Shown piece by piece: positions 53,122 through 61,336 of a stretch of 64,000 bases of DNA; the stretch's first letter is position 1; every line of letters begins with the position of its first letter. This DNA is from JADCRZ01 sp041751095. GTDB taxonomy: Bacteria; Bacteroidota; Bacteroidia; Chitinophagales; Chitinophagaceae. A program made the position numbers and the translations under genes. The stretch lies in contig JBGSYC010000147.1 of the NCBI GenBank assembly GCA_041751095.1, positions 1-64,000 of the forward strand, in the 5' to 3' direction. The notes beneath the pieces were generated by a model. The model had not been told where the DNA came from. It worked only from the letters and a program-made list of their open reading frames with translations, and searched no databases.

Positions 53122-53541
53122 TCACACATCACCCGCAGAGCGGCTGCCAGAAGCGCTTCCCGCCTCGTCTTTATCCTCTTCTATAAATTCCTTGTCTTCA
53201 TCTGCTGCATCCAGGTCTGCTCTTTTTGTAGCGCTTAAAGATGAGGGTGACTCCACTGGTTGCTGTAATGAGGTTTCATCTTCTTCATCAGCACCTGCAT
53301 TTACAATCTCATGCTGATCCTGCTCATTAACAATTTGCTCTTTATCGACGGGTGTTGCCATGCCTGACGTGTCATTTTCAGTTGTAAAATCGCCATGGTG
53401 CAATCCTTCGATAATCGCATCTGAAGAAGTTCCTAAAATGGGGCTTGAATTATCCTGGGTATTTTCAACCGGCCCATTAAAAATATTAGTTTCCATTGTT
53501 TTGCTTTGTTGATGAACAATAGGTTTCCTGTTTTCAGCCAT
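53122..53541 (-). CDS. Acidic low-complexity protein, unknown
   Basis: A 139-residue protein with no hydrophobic segment, rich in Asp, Glu, Ser and Asn (for example GADEEDETSLQQP and ADEDKEFIEEDKDEAG). It has no recognisable fold and is probably disordered. It overlaps no other gene and starts at an ATG, 129 bases from the start of the divergent response regulator gene. Similar small acidic proteins are common in Bacteroidota, without known function. Confidence 0.55.
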   Translation of the reverse strand: MAENRKPIVHQQSKTMETNIFNGPVENTQDNSSPILGTSSDAIIEGLHHGDFTTENDTSGMATPVDKEQIVNEQDQHEIVNAGADEEDETSLQQPVESPSSLSATKRADLDAADEDKEFIEEDKDEAGSASGSRSAGDV

Positions 53542-53632
53542 TTACAAGGTACTAATTAAATTGTATTCTTTACCCGGCCGAACACATAAGGCTTCTGTAT
53601 ATTTAAAAGTGCTTTCTTTTCCGTACATCGCT

Positions 53633-53640
53633 TATATTTG
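53633..53640 (+). promoter_or_regulatory. Putative -7 promoter element for the CheY-like gene
   Basis: TATATTTG fits TAnnTTTG. It leaves a leader of about 25 bases and so supports the ATG at 53671; the longer frame from 53638 would start inside the promoter. Confidence 0.5.
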
Positions 53641-53670
53641 CAGACCCGGCAGGCCATTATACCTAAAAAT

Positions 53671-54102
53671 ATGCAGAAATTGTTTATCCTGGTTGCTGAA
53701 GACGATTCAGATGATAGGTTTTTACTACAAACGGCATTTAAAGAGAAGGGGTATGACGACAAAATTGAGTTTGTGGAAAACGGGGTTGAATTAATTAATT
53801 ACCTGGATAACATTCACGAAAAAAAGCCTAACCACGAAACTTACCCTTACTTTATCCTTCTCGATTTGAACATGCCTAAAAAAGACGGCCGTGAAGTGCT
53901 GAAGGAGATCAAGCAGCATCCCGTATTTAAAAAAATTCCGATCGTTGTTTTTACCACTACAAAAAACGAAAATGAGATCCGGCGGTGCTATGAATTAGGC
54001 GCCAACACATATGTGGTAAAGCCCGTCAGCTTCGACGCTTTGTTAAAAGTTTTAGAAGACATCAGGACCTATTGGTACAATACAGCTGCCATCCCCTGGT
54101 AG
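53671..54102 (+). CDS. Single-domain (CheY/Rcp1-like) response regulator
   Basis: A 143-residue receiver domain without output domain. The acidic pair is in LVAEDDSDDRFLL (residues 8-20), the phospho-acceptor Asp in ILLDLNMPKKDGREV (about 65), Thr in VVFTTTKNE and Lys in YVVKPVSFD (about 118). This Rcp1-type layout is found in phosphorelays with PAS/CHASE3 kinases. It probably receives phosphate from the kinase at 51388 or a related one; this is inference from proximity. Confidence 0.92.
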   Translation: MQKLFILVAEDDSDDRFLLQTAFKEKGYDDKIEFVENGVELINYLDNIHEKKPNHETYPYFILLDLNMPKKDGREVLKEIKQHPVFKKIPIVVFTTTKNENEIRRCYELGANTYVVKPVSFDALLKVLEDIRTYWYNTAAIPW

Positions 54103-54176
54103 TTGAAGAAGAAACCTCCCGCAGTTTTTCTTTATCAAAGGCATGTGAATTGATTATTAAACAATAAATCAATTTC

Positions 54177-55760
54177 ATGGATGCTAATCATATTTCGAAC
54201 ACGGAAGGGCTTGTTACGTCAGGGCATAATATTTCGTACTGGACCAGTTCTGTGGAACCCCTGCATTATACGAGCGTGCAGCAAAGCCTCACAACAGATG
54301 TTCTTATCATAGGTGGAGGCATATCAGGGCTTACAACCGCATATTGCCTGACAAAGTCAGGAAGAAGGGTCATCCTGGTCGAAGATGGCTATATTGGAAG
54401 TGGTGAAACGGGGCGCACAACTGCCCATATCGCCAACGCTCTCGATGATCATTATGCTGAACTTGAATCTCTTCATGGAAAGGAAAATACCAGGCTTATG
54501 GCGGAGAGCCACACTGCTGCCATTGCACTGATTGAACGGATTACCAGTGAGGAAAATATCGATTGCGACTTCAAGCGGGTCGACGGCTATTTATTCCTGC
54601 ATCCCAGTGATACCGTTAAAACGTTGGAGGATGAACTTGAAGCTTCCCGGCAGGCCGGTATCGATACCGTTTTATTGAAAGAGGTGCCAGGAATATCCTT
54701 TGAAAAGGGGCCTTCACTCCAGTTTCCCAACCAGGCACAGTTTCACCCGATGAAGTACCTGAAAGGGCTGGCCGCTGCTGTTGTCAAACTCGGCGGAACC
54801 ATCTACACCGAAACCCGTGTTGAAGACATAAAGAAGAACGAAGTAAAAGCAAACGGCTGTCTGATCAAGGCGGATCACATCGTGGTAGCAACAAATACTC
54901 CTATCAATGATATTGTTACAATACATACGAAACAGCATCCCTATCGTACTTATGTGATTGCAGGGCTGATTCCAAAATATGTTTTGCCTGCTGCTTTGTG
55001 GTGGGATACCGGTGACCAGGATTCAAAATGGACTACCAAGCCTTATCATTATGTTCGTACGCAGGACTATAACGAGCAATACGACCTGCTTATCTGCGGA
55101 GGCCAGGATCATAAGACAGGTCAGATCGATGGGGAAGAAATCTCCCAGCAGGAACGATATACGGCATTGGAAGACTGGCTGATCGACCGTTTCCCTTTTG
55201 TTCAGGAAATCGCGTACAAGTGGTCGGGTCAGGTTATGGAACCGGTAGATTCAGTTGCGTTCATCGGGCGGAACCCTGGTGATCAGCATGTGTACATAGC
55301 CACAGGAGATTCGGGAAATGGCATGACTCATGGAACAATTGCAGGAATGCTAATCGCCGATCTAATCAATAATAAGCCAAATGCCTGGGAGAAAATCTAC
55401 GATCCCTCCAGGGTAAGCCTGAAAGCAACCGGCGACTTTTTGAAAGAGGCCGGTAACATGGCCGCTCAGTATGCAGATTACCTTAAGCGCGGAGATGTTG
55501 AATCTGTTAAGGAAATCAGGTTGAATGACGGAGGAGTGGTTAATGCAGGGTTGAAGAAAGTTGCCGTTTACCGTAACAGTGAAGGCTTGCTAAAAGCGTA
55601 TACTGCTGTTTGTCCGCATTTAGGGTGTGTTGTTCAGTGGAATGCTGATGAAAAATCATTTGATTGTCCGTGCCATGGTTCGCGGTTTACGCATGAAGGA
55701 AAAATTATAAATGGCCCTGCCATAAGCGATCTGAAGGAAATCCAGATTGATGACAAATAA
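54177..55760 (+). CDS. FAD-dependent oxidoreductase fused to a Rieske [2Fe-2S] domain
   Basis: A 527-residue fusion. Residues 40-420 are a D-amino-acid-oxidase-type FAD domain (LIIGGGISGLTTAYCLTKSG; GSGETGRTTAHI; TGDSGNGMTHGTIAG, the C-terminal FAD contact). Residues 440-520 are a Rieske domain with both ligand motifs, CPHLGC and CPCHGS. There is no signal peptide. Such fusions are found in many bacteria, and the substrate is unknown. The gene stands alone, 74 bases after the response regulator. Confidence 0.92.
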   Translation: MDANHISNTEGLVTSGHNISYWTSSVEPLHYTSVQQSLTTDVLIIGGGISGLTTAYCLTKSGRRVILVEDGYIGSGETGRTTAHIANALDDHYAELESLHGKENTRLMAESHTAAIALIERITSEENIDCDFKRVDGYLFLHPSDTVKTLEDELEASRQAGIDTVLLKEVPGISFEKGPSLQFPNQAQFHPMKYLKGLAAAVVKLGGTIYTETRVEDIKKNEVKANGCLIKADHIVVATNTPINDIVTIHTKQHPYRTYVIAGLIPKYVLPAALWWDTGDQDSKWTTKPYHYVRTQDYNEQYDLLICGGQDHKTGQIDGEEISQQERYTALEDWLIDRFPFVQEIAYKWSGQVMEPVDSVAFIGRNPGDQHVYIATGDSGNGMTHGTIAGMLIADLINNKPNAWEKIYDPSRVSLKATGDFLKEAGNMAAQYADYLKRGDVESVKEIRLNDGGVVNAGLKKVAVYRNSEGLLKAYTAVCPHLGCVVQWNADEKSFDCPCHGSRFTHEGKIINGPAISDLKEIQIDDK

Positions 55761-55792
55761 ACGGTGTTGATCACCTGCCCGCTTGTGCAGAC

Positions 55793-56233
55793 TTATTCCA
55801 TTTCGCGGTATGCCATATCCCCAGGCTTGGATTGGGGTGATCCCTTTTGTCTGAGGTAAACGGTTAAGAAAACAATAGCCGCTACAGACCGTAATTCACT
55901 TTGCCAGTTTTGAAATGATTCAAACCAGAATTTCGAATGGCTGATAAATGACGTTAATTGCACGGGGGGTTTGTTATTAAGTGTCTGCTCAAGATTAAAA
56001 TCTTTCCAGCTTCCGTAATAATGAACCAAAAAGGAAGCGAGAAACAGGAGGATAAATGCGAGAGACAAGGATTGTTTATAGATGGCGAGGTATATTTCAC
56101 CTTTTCTTACCGGCCAGGGAGCTTCCGGCGATGCTACCGGTTCGTTATCCACATCATCCTCTTCGTCTAAACTTTTTGACTCCGAGGGACCTTCCTGGCG
56201 CAGCCATATGCTGAAGATGATAAACATGGCCAT
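55793..56233 (-). CDS. DUF6766-like membrane protein, N-terminally truncated
   Basis: A 146-residue part with transmembrane segments around residues 1-12, 52-71 and 115-128. The C-terminal repeat of the family is intact: FESFQNWQSELRSVAAIVFL, then LRQKGSPQSKPG. The N-terminal half shows the same pattern (IWLRQEGPSESKSLDEE). The Met at 56233 is internal to the family's first repeat, ending SEFLQMAMF. Conserved sequence continues in frame upstream to 56419, but without a start codon or the first membrane helix. The gene is therefore either broken or starts at a non-standard codon. Confidence 0.6.
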   Translation of the reverse strand: MAMFIIFSIWLRQEGPSESKSLDEEDDVDNEPVASPEAPWPVRKGEIYLAIYKQSLSLAFILLFLASFLVHYYGSWKDFNLEQTLNNKPPVQLTSFISHSKFWFESFQNWQSELRSVAAIVFLTVYLRQKGSPQSKPGDMAYREME

Positions 56234-56419
56234 CTGTAAGAATTCACTTTCGAGGTTTTCAAAAGTGGCTTGTAAGAAATGACCGGTCGTAAAATAGCTC
56301 AGCAGCGCAATGCCGGGCCTTTCATATTCTTCCCGGAAATTGTTGTCTTCTTCCAGGCGGTAAACGCCTGAGCCGTTAGAAGGAAATTCTTTTAAGAGTT
56401 TTGTTGACGTGGAATTCGT
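56234..56419 (-). pseudogene. In-frame N-terminal remnant of the DUF6766 gene
   Basis: Read on the minus strand, these 62 codons are in the same frame as the downstream gene and encode family-typical sequence: LEEDNNFREEYERPGIALLS followed by YFTTGHFLQATFENLESEFL. Before that comes KLLKEFPSNGSGVYR, where a full-length gene would have its first membrane helix. A stop closes the frame at 56420-56422, and no ATG, GTG or TTG occurs in frame. This suggests a deletion of the first helix and loss of the start codon. Confidence 0.6.
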
Positions 56420-56539
56420 TTACACGACAGCTAACATTCTCCGGAAAAACATTATATTGGTCTTTTTTGTACCTTAAGTAAGGTGTGTTTTGATTTAAGC
56501 CTGAGCGTCAAATGTAATTCATGGTTCTTATCGTATTGT

Positions 56540-57598
56540 ATGCCTGAAAGCCGACGTTTTTTATTTTTGATGGTGCTGTATGCTATCAGTTGTGGTAAGA
56601 ACGCCGATAATACCGGCCCGGGAGTTTCCGGTCTTTCTGATACAAAAGAGACTACTTACAGCAATCCCTTACTGCCCAGCGGGCCAGATCCCTGGGTTGT
56701 TCAAAAAGATACAATCTATTATTATACCCATACGCTGGGCGACCGCATCGCGATCTACTCTACAAATAGAATGGCGGAATTGCATCGTGCGCCGGTCACG
56801 GCTATCTGGAACGCTCCTTCAACCGGGCCTTATTCCCGAAATATATGGGCTCCTGAGATTCACTTCCTGAGAGGGAAATGGTATGCCTATTTTGCTGCAG
56901 ATGACGGCAACAACAGCAACCACCGGATGTATGTGCTGGAAAACTCGTCGTCAGACCCGCTTTCCGGTAAATGGAATTTTAAGGGAAAGATCTCCGACCC
57001 CTCCGACAAATGGGCAATTGACGGATCGGTGTTTGAATATCGCGATCGTTTATACTTTATCTGGTCGGGATGGGAAGCTGATGCAGACGGGCGGCAGGAT
57101 ATCTATATCGCTAAAATGTCTGACCCCTGGACTATTGAAGGAAACAGGGTGATGATTTCAAGTCCCTCATACAGCTGGGAAAGCATAGGTTCTCCGGATG
57201 TAAATGAAGGTCCACAAATAATTGAAAACAGCAGGGGAAAAATTTATCTCACCTACTCTGCGAGCGGGTGCTGGACAGATGACTATGCCCTGGGTTTGCT
57301 TTCCCTGAGGGAGAACGGTGATCCGCTGAATACAGCCGACTGGACGAAATTACCGGTTCCCGTATTTGTAAAAAGCCCGGATAACGGCGTCTACGCTCCA
57401 GGTCATAATTGCTTCTTTAAGTCACGTGATGGAAAAGAGGACTGGATACTTTACCATGCAAATTCGTCCGCCGGACAGGGTTGCAGCAATGCAAGAAGCC
57501 CCAGGATGCAAAAAATTACGTGGAATGCAGATGGATCACCGCACCTGGGGCAACCGGCACCTGTCAATGTAAAGTTAAAAAGACCGGGAGGTGAATAG
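56540..57598 (+). CDS. Glycoside hydrolase family 43 lipoprotein
   Basis: A 352-residue five-bladed beta-propeller glycosidase, probably an arabinofuranosidase or beta-xylosidase. The lipoprotein signal ends at the Cys in YAISCGKN. Catalytic positions are visible: the base Asp in SGPDPWV (about residue 50), Asp in WAIDGSVFEYRD (about 157) and the acid Glu in VNEGPQIIE (about 218). YSRNIWAPEIHFLRGKWYAY is a typical blade. The Met at 56540 (MPESRRFLFL) is chosen as start because it gives the lipobox. It should act on the outer membrane or in the periplasm. A decayed GH43 gene follows. Confidence 0.9.
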   Translation: MPESRRFLFLMVLYAISCGKNADNTGPGVSGLSDTKETTYSNPLLPSGPDPWVVQKDTIYYYTHTLGDRIAIYSTNRMAELHRAPVTAIWNAPSTGPYSRNIWAPEIHFLRGKWYAYFAADDGNNSNHRMYVLENSSSDPLSGKWNFKGKISDPSDKWAIDGSVFEYRDRLYFIWSGWEADADGRQDIYIAKMSDPWTIEGNRVMISSPSYSWESIGSPDVNEGPQIIENSRGKIYLTYSASGCWTDDYALGLLSLRENGDPLNTADWTKLPVPVFVKSPDNGVYAPGHNCFFKSRDGKEDWILYHANSSAGQGCSNARSPRMQKITWNADGSPHLGQPAPVNVKLKRPGGE

Positions 57599-57694
57599 CC
57601 CTGCCGGTAGCCGGTGGAATCAACATTCCATACGGCACCGAATGATTAGTTTATGAAAGCAATTTAATCCTGATCAAACGTTCAATTCCAAATT

Positions 57695-58170
57695 ATGAAA
57701 TTTGTTTCTACCATTTTAGCTGCATCGTTAACAGGTTTTGCCACATGCGCTCAAATGCTGGTACTTCCAGGCGACTATCCTGATCCTTCTGTCGTAAAAA
57801 TAAATGGTACCTATTGGGTAAGCGCTACTACGTCTAACTGGTTCCCTGCCTTTCCGCTTATCAGGGGATTCTTCTCATTTTTTCCCATGGGCCAAGTAAC
57901 GTTTTCAACGCCTTTTTACTAAGCCCATAAACGTAAAAAAACAGATCTATTTACAAATGTTGGTAAACAATGGCAAGGATATACAGTTTTTGTACAGCAC
58001 CGATGGTAAAAAATTTACATCAATTCACGACAAAGCCATTGATTGATCTTTTCTGCCTACATGGGACAGGGCCTGTGCGGGCGGGTATTTTTTCACAAGG
58101 TCAGCCATCGCAGATAGCAGAGTTTAATAACTTTACACTTAACAATAACAAGGCCCCCTTTCGGATATGA
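57695..58170 (+). pseudogene. Decayed GH43 glycosidase gene, most of the propeller deleted
   Basis: An intact signal peptide and first blade (LPGDYPDPSVVKINGTYWVS, then TTSNWFPAFPLIRGFF) begin at 57695. The sequence then jumps to the C-terminal part of the family: after a frameshift at a T5 run (57913-57917) it reads KPINVKKQIYLQMLVNNGKD and IQFLYSTDGKKFTSIHDKAI. A TGA stop (58039-58041) follows, and another frame shift leads to RAGIFSQGQPSQIAEFNNFT. About 300 residues, including the catalytic propeller, are missing. The gene therefore carries one large deletion, two frameshifts and one nonsense codon. Confidence 0.85.
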
Positions 58171-58273
58171 CAATTTCCCATCGCCTGAACAGCATTGCAC
58201 CTAAGTAAACCTTTAGCGCCATCAGCCTTCATTCAAACAATAAAAAACTTTTCACTTCAAAGCTAAACGATGA

Positions 58274-58609
58274 TCAGTTTACCTTTGCCTGCGCTAAAAT
58301 TTCATCCATTCTGATGGCTGTGTGACTTTCATCATAGATGCATTTGCCGTCTTTAATCACTAACACCTGGGGCGACTCATGCCATACCTCAAATTCTTCA
58401 GAAAGCCGGTTTGAAAGTGACCGGTAATTGATCAGGTCGAGGTAATAAAAATCTATGTCCGCCGGTTGATCACTTCTTTCCAACCTGTTTTTGGCCATGC
58501 TGCTGATTGAACATCTGACAGAGTGCTTGAAGATAACCTGAGGTTTTAATCTCGACCTTTCTTTTATTTCATCCAGCTGGCCGGCAGAGGTGATATTAAT
58601 CCAGTTCAT
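58274..58609 (-). CDS. YtxJ/bacilliredoxin-like monothiol protein
   Basis: A 111-residue thioredoxin-fold protein of the YtxJ (DUF2847) family. The active site is FKHSVRCSISSMAKNRLE (about residues 27-44), with the single reactive Cys, and VWHESPQVLVIKDGKCIYD (about 75-93) is the cis-Pro/strand region. In Firmicutes such proteins remove bacillithiol from proteins; Bacteroidota homologues are common. Single gene on the minus strand. Confidence 0.88.
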   Translation of the reverse strand: MNWINITSAGQLDEIKERSRLKPQVIFKHSVRCSISSMAKNRLERSDQPADIDFYYLDLINYRSLSNRLSEEFEVWHESPQVLVIKDGKCIYDESHTAIRMDEILAQAKVN

Positions 58610-58673
58610 TTATTTGGTTTTACGCTAAGTTCAGTACTGATAAAATAAGTCATCATTGTAACATCGAAAAATG

Positions 58674-58700
58674 AAAAAGGTTACCTTAAAGGCAACCTTT
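58674..58700 (-). terminator. Terminator of the 40-residue lipoprotein gene
   Basis: AAAGGTT (58676-58682) pairs with AACCTTT (58694-58700); read on the minus strand the stem is followed by a run of T. Confidence 0.7.
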
Positions 58701-58724
58701 ATGTTCAAAAGAACTGTGATGTGA

Positions 58725-58847
58725 TTATCTGTGTCCGTATCCTACATATCCTTGTGAAGCTTTACATCCGCCCTTCGAAGACGCGCATGAAGTAAGCGCA
58801 AGACTACAGGAAACAAACAATATCAGTATCAAGAATTTAGCTTTCAT
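58725..58847 (-). CDS. Small lipoprotein, 40 residues
   Basis: Minus strand from the ATG at 58845-58847 to the TAA at 58725-58727: MKAKFLILILFVSCSLALTS, then CASSKGGCKASQGYVGYGHR. It has a basic start, a hydrophobic signal and a textbook lipobox (LTSC), leaving a mature peptide of 20 residues with a second Cys. Its own terminator lies 24 bases downstream. Similar tiny Gly/Ser-rich lipoproteins occur in Bacteroidota; function unknown. It is too short for length-limited ORF calling. Confidence 0.85.
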   Translation of the reverse strand: MKAKFLILILFVSCSLALTSCASSKGGCKASQGYVGYGHR

Positions 58848-59035
58848 TTTTGTAATTTAAATGGAACAATAAAGGGGAAACATTCAACGGTTCAGCAAAG
58901 CATCTCAGGATACAGGAATTCAAGCCTCAAAGAAACGAATTTTTTCCCATATGTGCAAGCAGCTGCATCCGCGATCAAATATATTTTGTATATCTGTTTG
59001 CCTAAAATACATTTATCGCTTATAAGGCAATGATT

Positions 59036-60400
59036 ATGAATGTACATTTTATTGCAATTGGGGGTAGTGTCATGCATCAGCTTGCCATCTCCCTTAAGCG
59101 AAAGGGCTACCAGGTTACGGGCAGTGATGATGAAATTTTCGAGCCTGCTTCAGGTAATTTAAGAAAGGAAGGGATATTGCCTGAACAATCCGGGTGGTTC
59201 CCGGAGAAAATAATACCGGGTCTTGATGCTGTGATCCTGGGCATGCATGCGAAGGAAGATAATCCTGAGCTCACCAGGGCAAATGAAGCCGGTTTAAAGA
59301 TTTATTCTTTTCCTGAATATATATACGAGGAAAGCAGGACCAAAAGGAGGGTTGTAATCGGGGGAAGTCATGGTAAAACAACGACTACTGCCATGATTAT
59401 GCATGTTTTAAAAAAGACGGGTAAAGCGTTTGACTACCTGGTGGGCGCAGAACTGGAGGGCTTTGATCTGTCTGTGAACATTACGGATGCACCCGTTATT
59501 GTATGTGAAGGAGATGAGTACCCCGCCAGTGTTATCAGGAGGCAGCCGAAGTTCCATTTCCTTTTTCCTCATGTCGCTGTTATTACCGGGATCGCCTGGG
59601 ATCATATAAATGTTTTTCCCACTTTTGAGATATACCTTGAGCAATTCCATGAATTTATCGATAAAATTGTTCCCGGGGGGGTGTTGATCTATAATCAGGA
59701 TGATCCTGTACTTGCCGAAATTGTTCAGAAACATTCATCCCGCGTGACAAAAGTGGGCTACGGCGTACCGGAGCATACCATTGCCGAAGGGAGAACAAGT
59801 GTTGTGCTGGACGGACAGACCGGTGCGCTTAAAGTTTTTGGTGACCATAACCTGCTAAATTTACATGCAGCCTGGTTAGCGTGTAAGGAACTGGGTATCG
59901 GAGCTGAAGTTTTTTTAGCAGCCATAAGTAGTTTTACAGGAGCCTCCAAAAGGCTGGAATTACTTGCCTCAGACAAAACGCTAAACGTTTACCGTGATTT
60001 TGCACATGCTCCGTCTAAAGTGAAAGCAACCATCGCAGCTGTAAAACAACAATTCCCCGGACGAAAGCTGATCGCCGTGCTGGAATTGCACACTTACAGC
60101 AGCCTTAATGCAAATTTTATGGGTGAATACAAAGGTGCAATGAAAGACGCCGATATGCCGGTTGTTTTCTACTCAAAACACGCCCTTGAACTAAAAAGGC
60201 TGCCGGTATTGCCCGAAGAAGACGTGTACAGGGGATTTGACAAAGAAGGGCTGCAGGTTATCAACGACAGGGAAACACTCGAACGATGGCTGATGAGCCA
60301 GGATTACGACAGTGCTAACCTGTTATTGATGAGCAGCGGCAATTACGATGGGCTTGATATGACTATATTTGCCACTCGTCTTGTGCAAAAAAACAACTAA
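59036..60400 (+). CDS. mpl: Mpl-type Mur ligase (UDP-MurNAc:tripeptide ligase)
   Basis: A 454-residue Mur ligase that adds recycled L-Ala-gamma-D-Glu-meso-DAP to UDP-MurNAc. The N-terminal domain starts VHFIAIGGSVMHQLA; the ATP-binding motif is VVIGGSHGKTTTTAMIMHVL (about residues 104-123). CEGDEYPAS and TGIAWDHINVFPT (about 185) are the catalytic/substrate regions, and YRDFAHAPSKVKATI the C-terminal one. Length and N-terminal pattern fit Mpl rather than MurC. ATG codons at 59030 and 59036 are both possible starts. Confidence 0.92.
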   Translation: MNVHFIAIGGSVMHQLAISLKRKGYQVTGSDDEIFEPASGNLRKEGILPEQSGWFPEKIIPGLDAVILGMHAKEDNPELTRANEAGLKIYSFPEYIYEESRTKRRVVIGGSHGKTTTTAMIMHVLKKTGKAFDYLVGAELEGFDLSVNITDAPVIVCEGDEYPASVIRRQPKFHFLFPHVAVITGIAWDHINVFPTFEIYLEQFHEFIDKIVPGGVLIYNQDDPVLAEIVQKHSSRVTKVGYGVPEHTIAEGRTSVVLDGQTGALKVFGDHNLLNLHAAWLACKELGIGAEVFLAAISSFTGASKRLELLASDKTLNVYRDFAHAPSKVKATIAAVKQQFPGRKLIAVLELHTYSSLNANFMGEYKGAMKDADMPVVFYSKHALELKRLPVLPEEDVYRGFDKEGLQVINDRETLERWLMSQDYDSANLLLMSSGNYDGLDMTIFATRLVQKNN

Positions 60401-60496
60401 AGAAAGAGACAGACAATAACACCGTGCATGACCTGATCGACCAGGAACCCGGATGATATCTCAAAACAGAAGCGCTAAACCAAGAACTGACAAATT

Positions 60497-61264
60497 ATGC
60501 TGGATTTAAAAAAGCCCCTCGCCTTTATTGACCTGGAAGCGACCGGCATAAACCTGGGCAGCGATCGTATCGTTGAGATCGCCATTTTACGGTTGTTGCC
60601 GGATAATACCAGGCAGATCAAGCGCAAGCTGATCAATCCGCAAATACCAATTCCTGCAAACATCACCGAAATTCATGGCATCACCGACGAGATGGTAAAG
60701 GATGCTCCGGTTTTCAAACAGGCTGCAAATGAGATCAGGCAATTTCTTGACAATTGTGACCTTGGTGGATATAACAGCAACAGGTTTGATATACCAATGC
60801 TGATGGAGGAGTTTTTAAGGGCAGGCATTGACTTTGACATGAAAGGAAGGCGTTTGCTCGACGTTCAGAAAATATACCATTTGATGGAGCAGCGGACGTT
60901 GAGTGCAGCATACCGGTTCTATTGTAATAAAATTCTTGAAGGTGCACATGGCGCTCAGGCCGATGCTCTGGCCACTTGCGAAGTTTTAGAGGCCCAGCTA
61001 TCGAAGTATGAACAATTGGGAAACACGATCGATTCAATCCTTAAGATTACCGGTGATGATTGTATCGTTGATTTTTCAAGGCGGTTTACCATGGATAACG
61101 GGGTGGAGGTTTTCAATTTCGGAAAATATAAGGGACGGTCTGTGTCTGAGGTTTTAAAGGCAGAGCCACAGTATTATGACTGGATGATGAAAGGTGACTT
61201 TACGTTACATACCAAAAAGAAACTTACAGAAATATTCAATCGAACGATGTTAAAAAAGGGATAA
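60497..61264 (+). CDS. DEDDh 3'-5' exonuclease (DnaQ/ExoX-like)
   Basis: A 255-residue nuclease. ExoI is AFIDLEATGINLGSDRIVE (Asp/Glu of DEDD, about residues 9-27). ExoII is GGYNSNRFDIPMLMEEF (about 90-106). ExoIII has the His and Asp in EGAHGAQADALATCEVL (about 153-169). A C-terminal ExoX-type domain (about 205-250, FNFGKYKGRSVSEVLKAEPQ followed by YYDWMMK) probably helps DNA binding. It may work in repair or proofreading. Stand-alone gene, 96 bases after mpl. Confidence 0.92.
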   Translation: MLDLKKPLAFIDLEATGINLGSDRIVEIAILRLLPDNTRQIKRKLINPQIPIPANITEIHGITDEMVKDAPVFKQAANEIRQFLDNCDLGGYNSNRFDIPMLMEEFLRAGIDFDMKGRRLLDVQKIYHLMEQRTLSAAYRFYCNKILEGAHGAQADALATCEVLEAQLSKYEQLGNTIDSILKITGDDCIVDFSRRFTMDNGVEVFNFGKYKGRSVSEVLKAEPQYYDWMMKGDFTLHTKKKLTEIFNRTMLKKG

Positions 61265-61336
61265 AAACAAAACTGGCAGGAATTGAGTAAAATCCCACCA
61301 GCGAAAATCTGTATTTTCGTACGCTTAATACATTTA

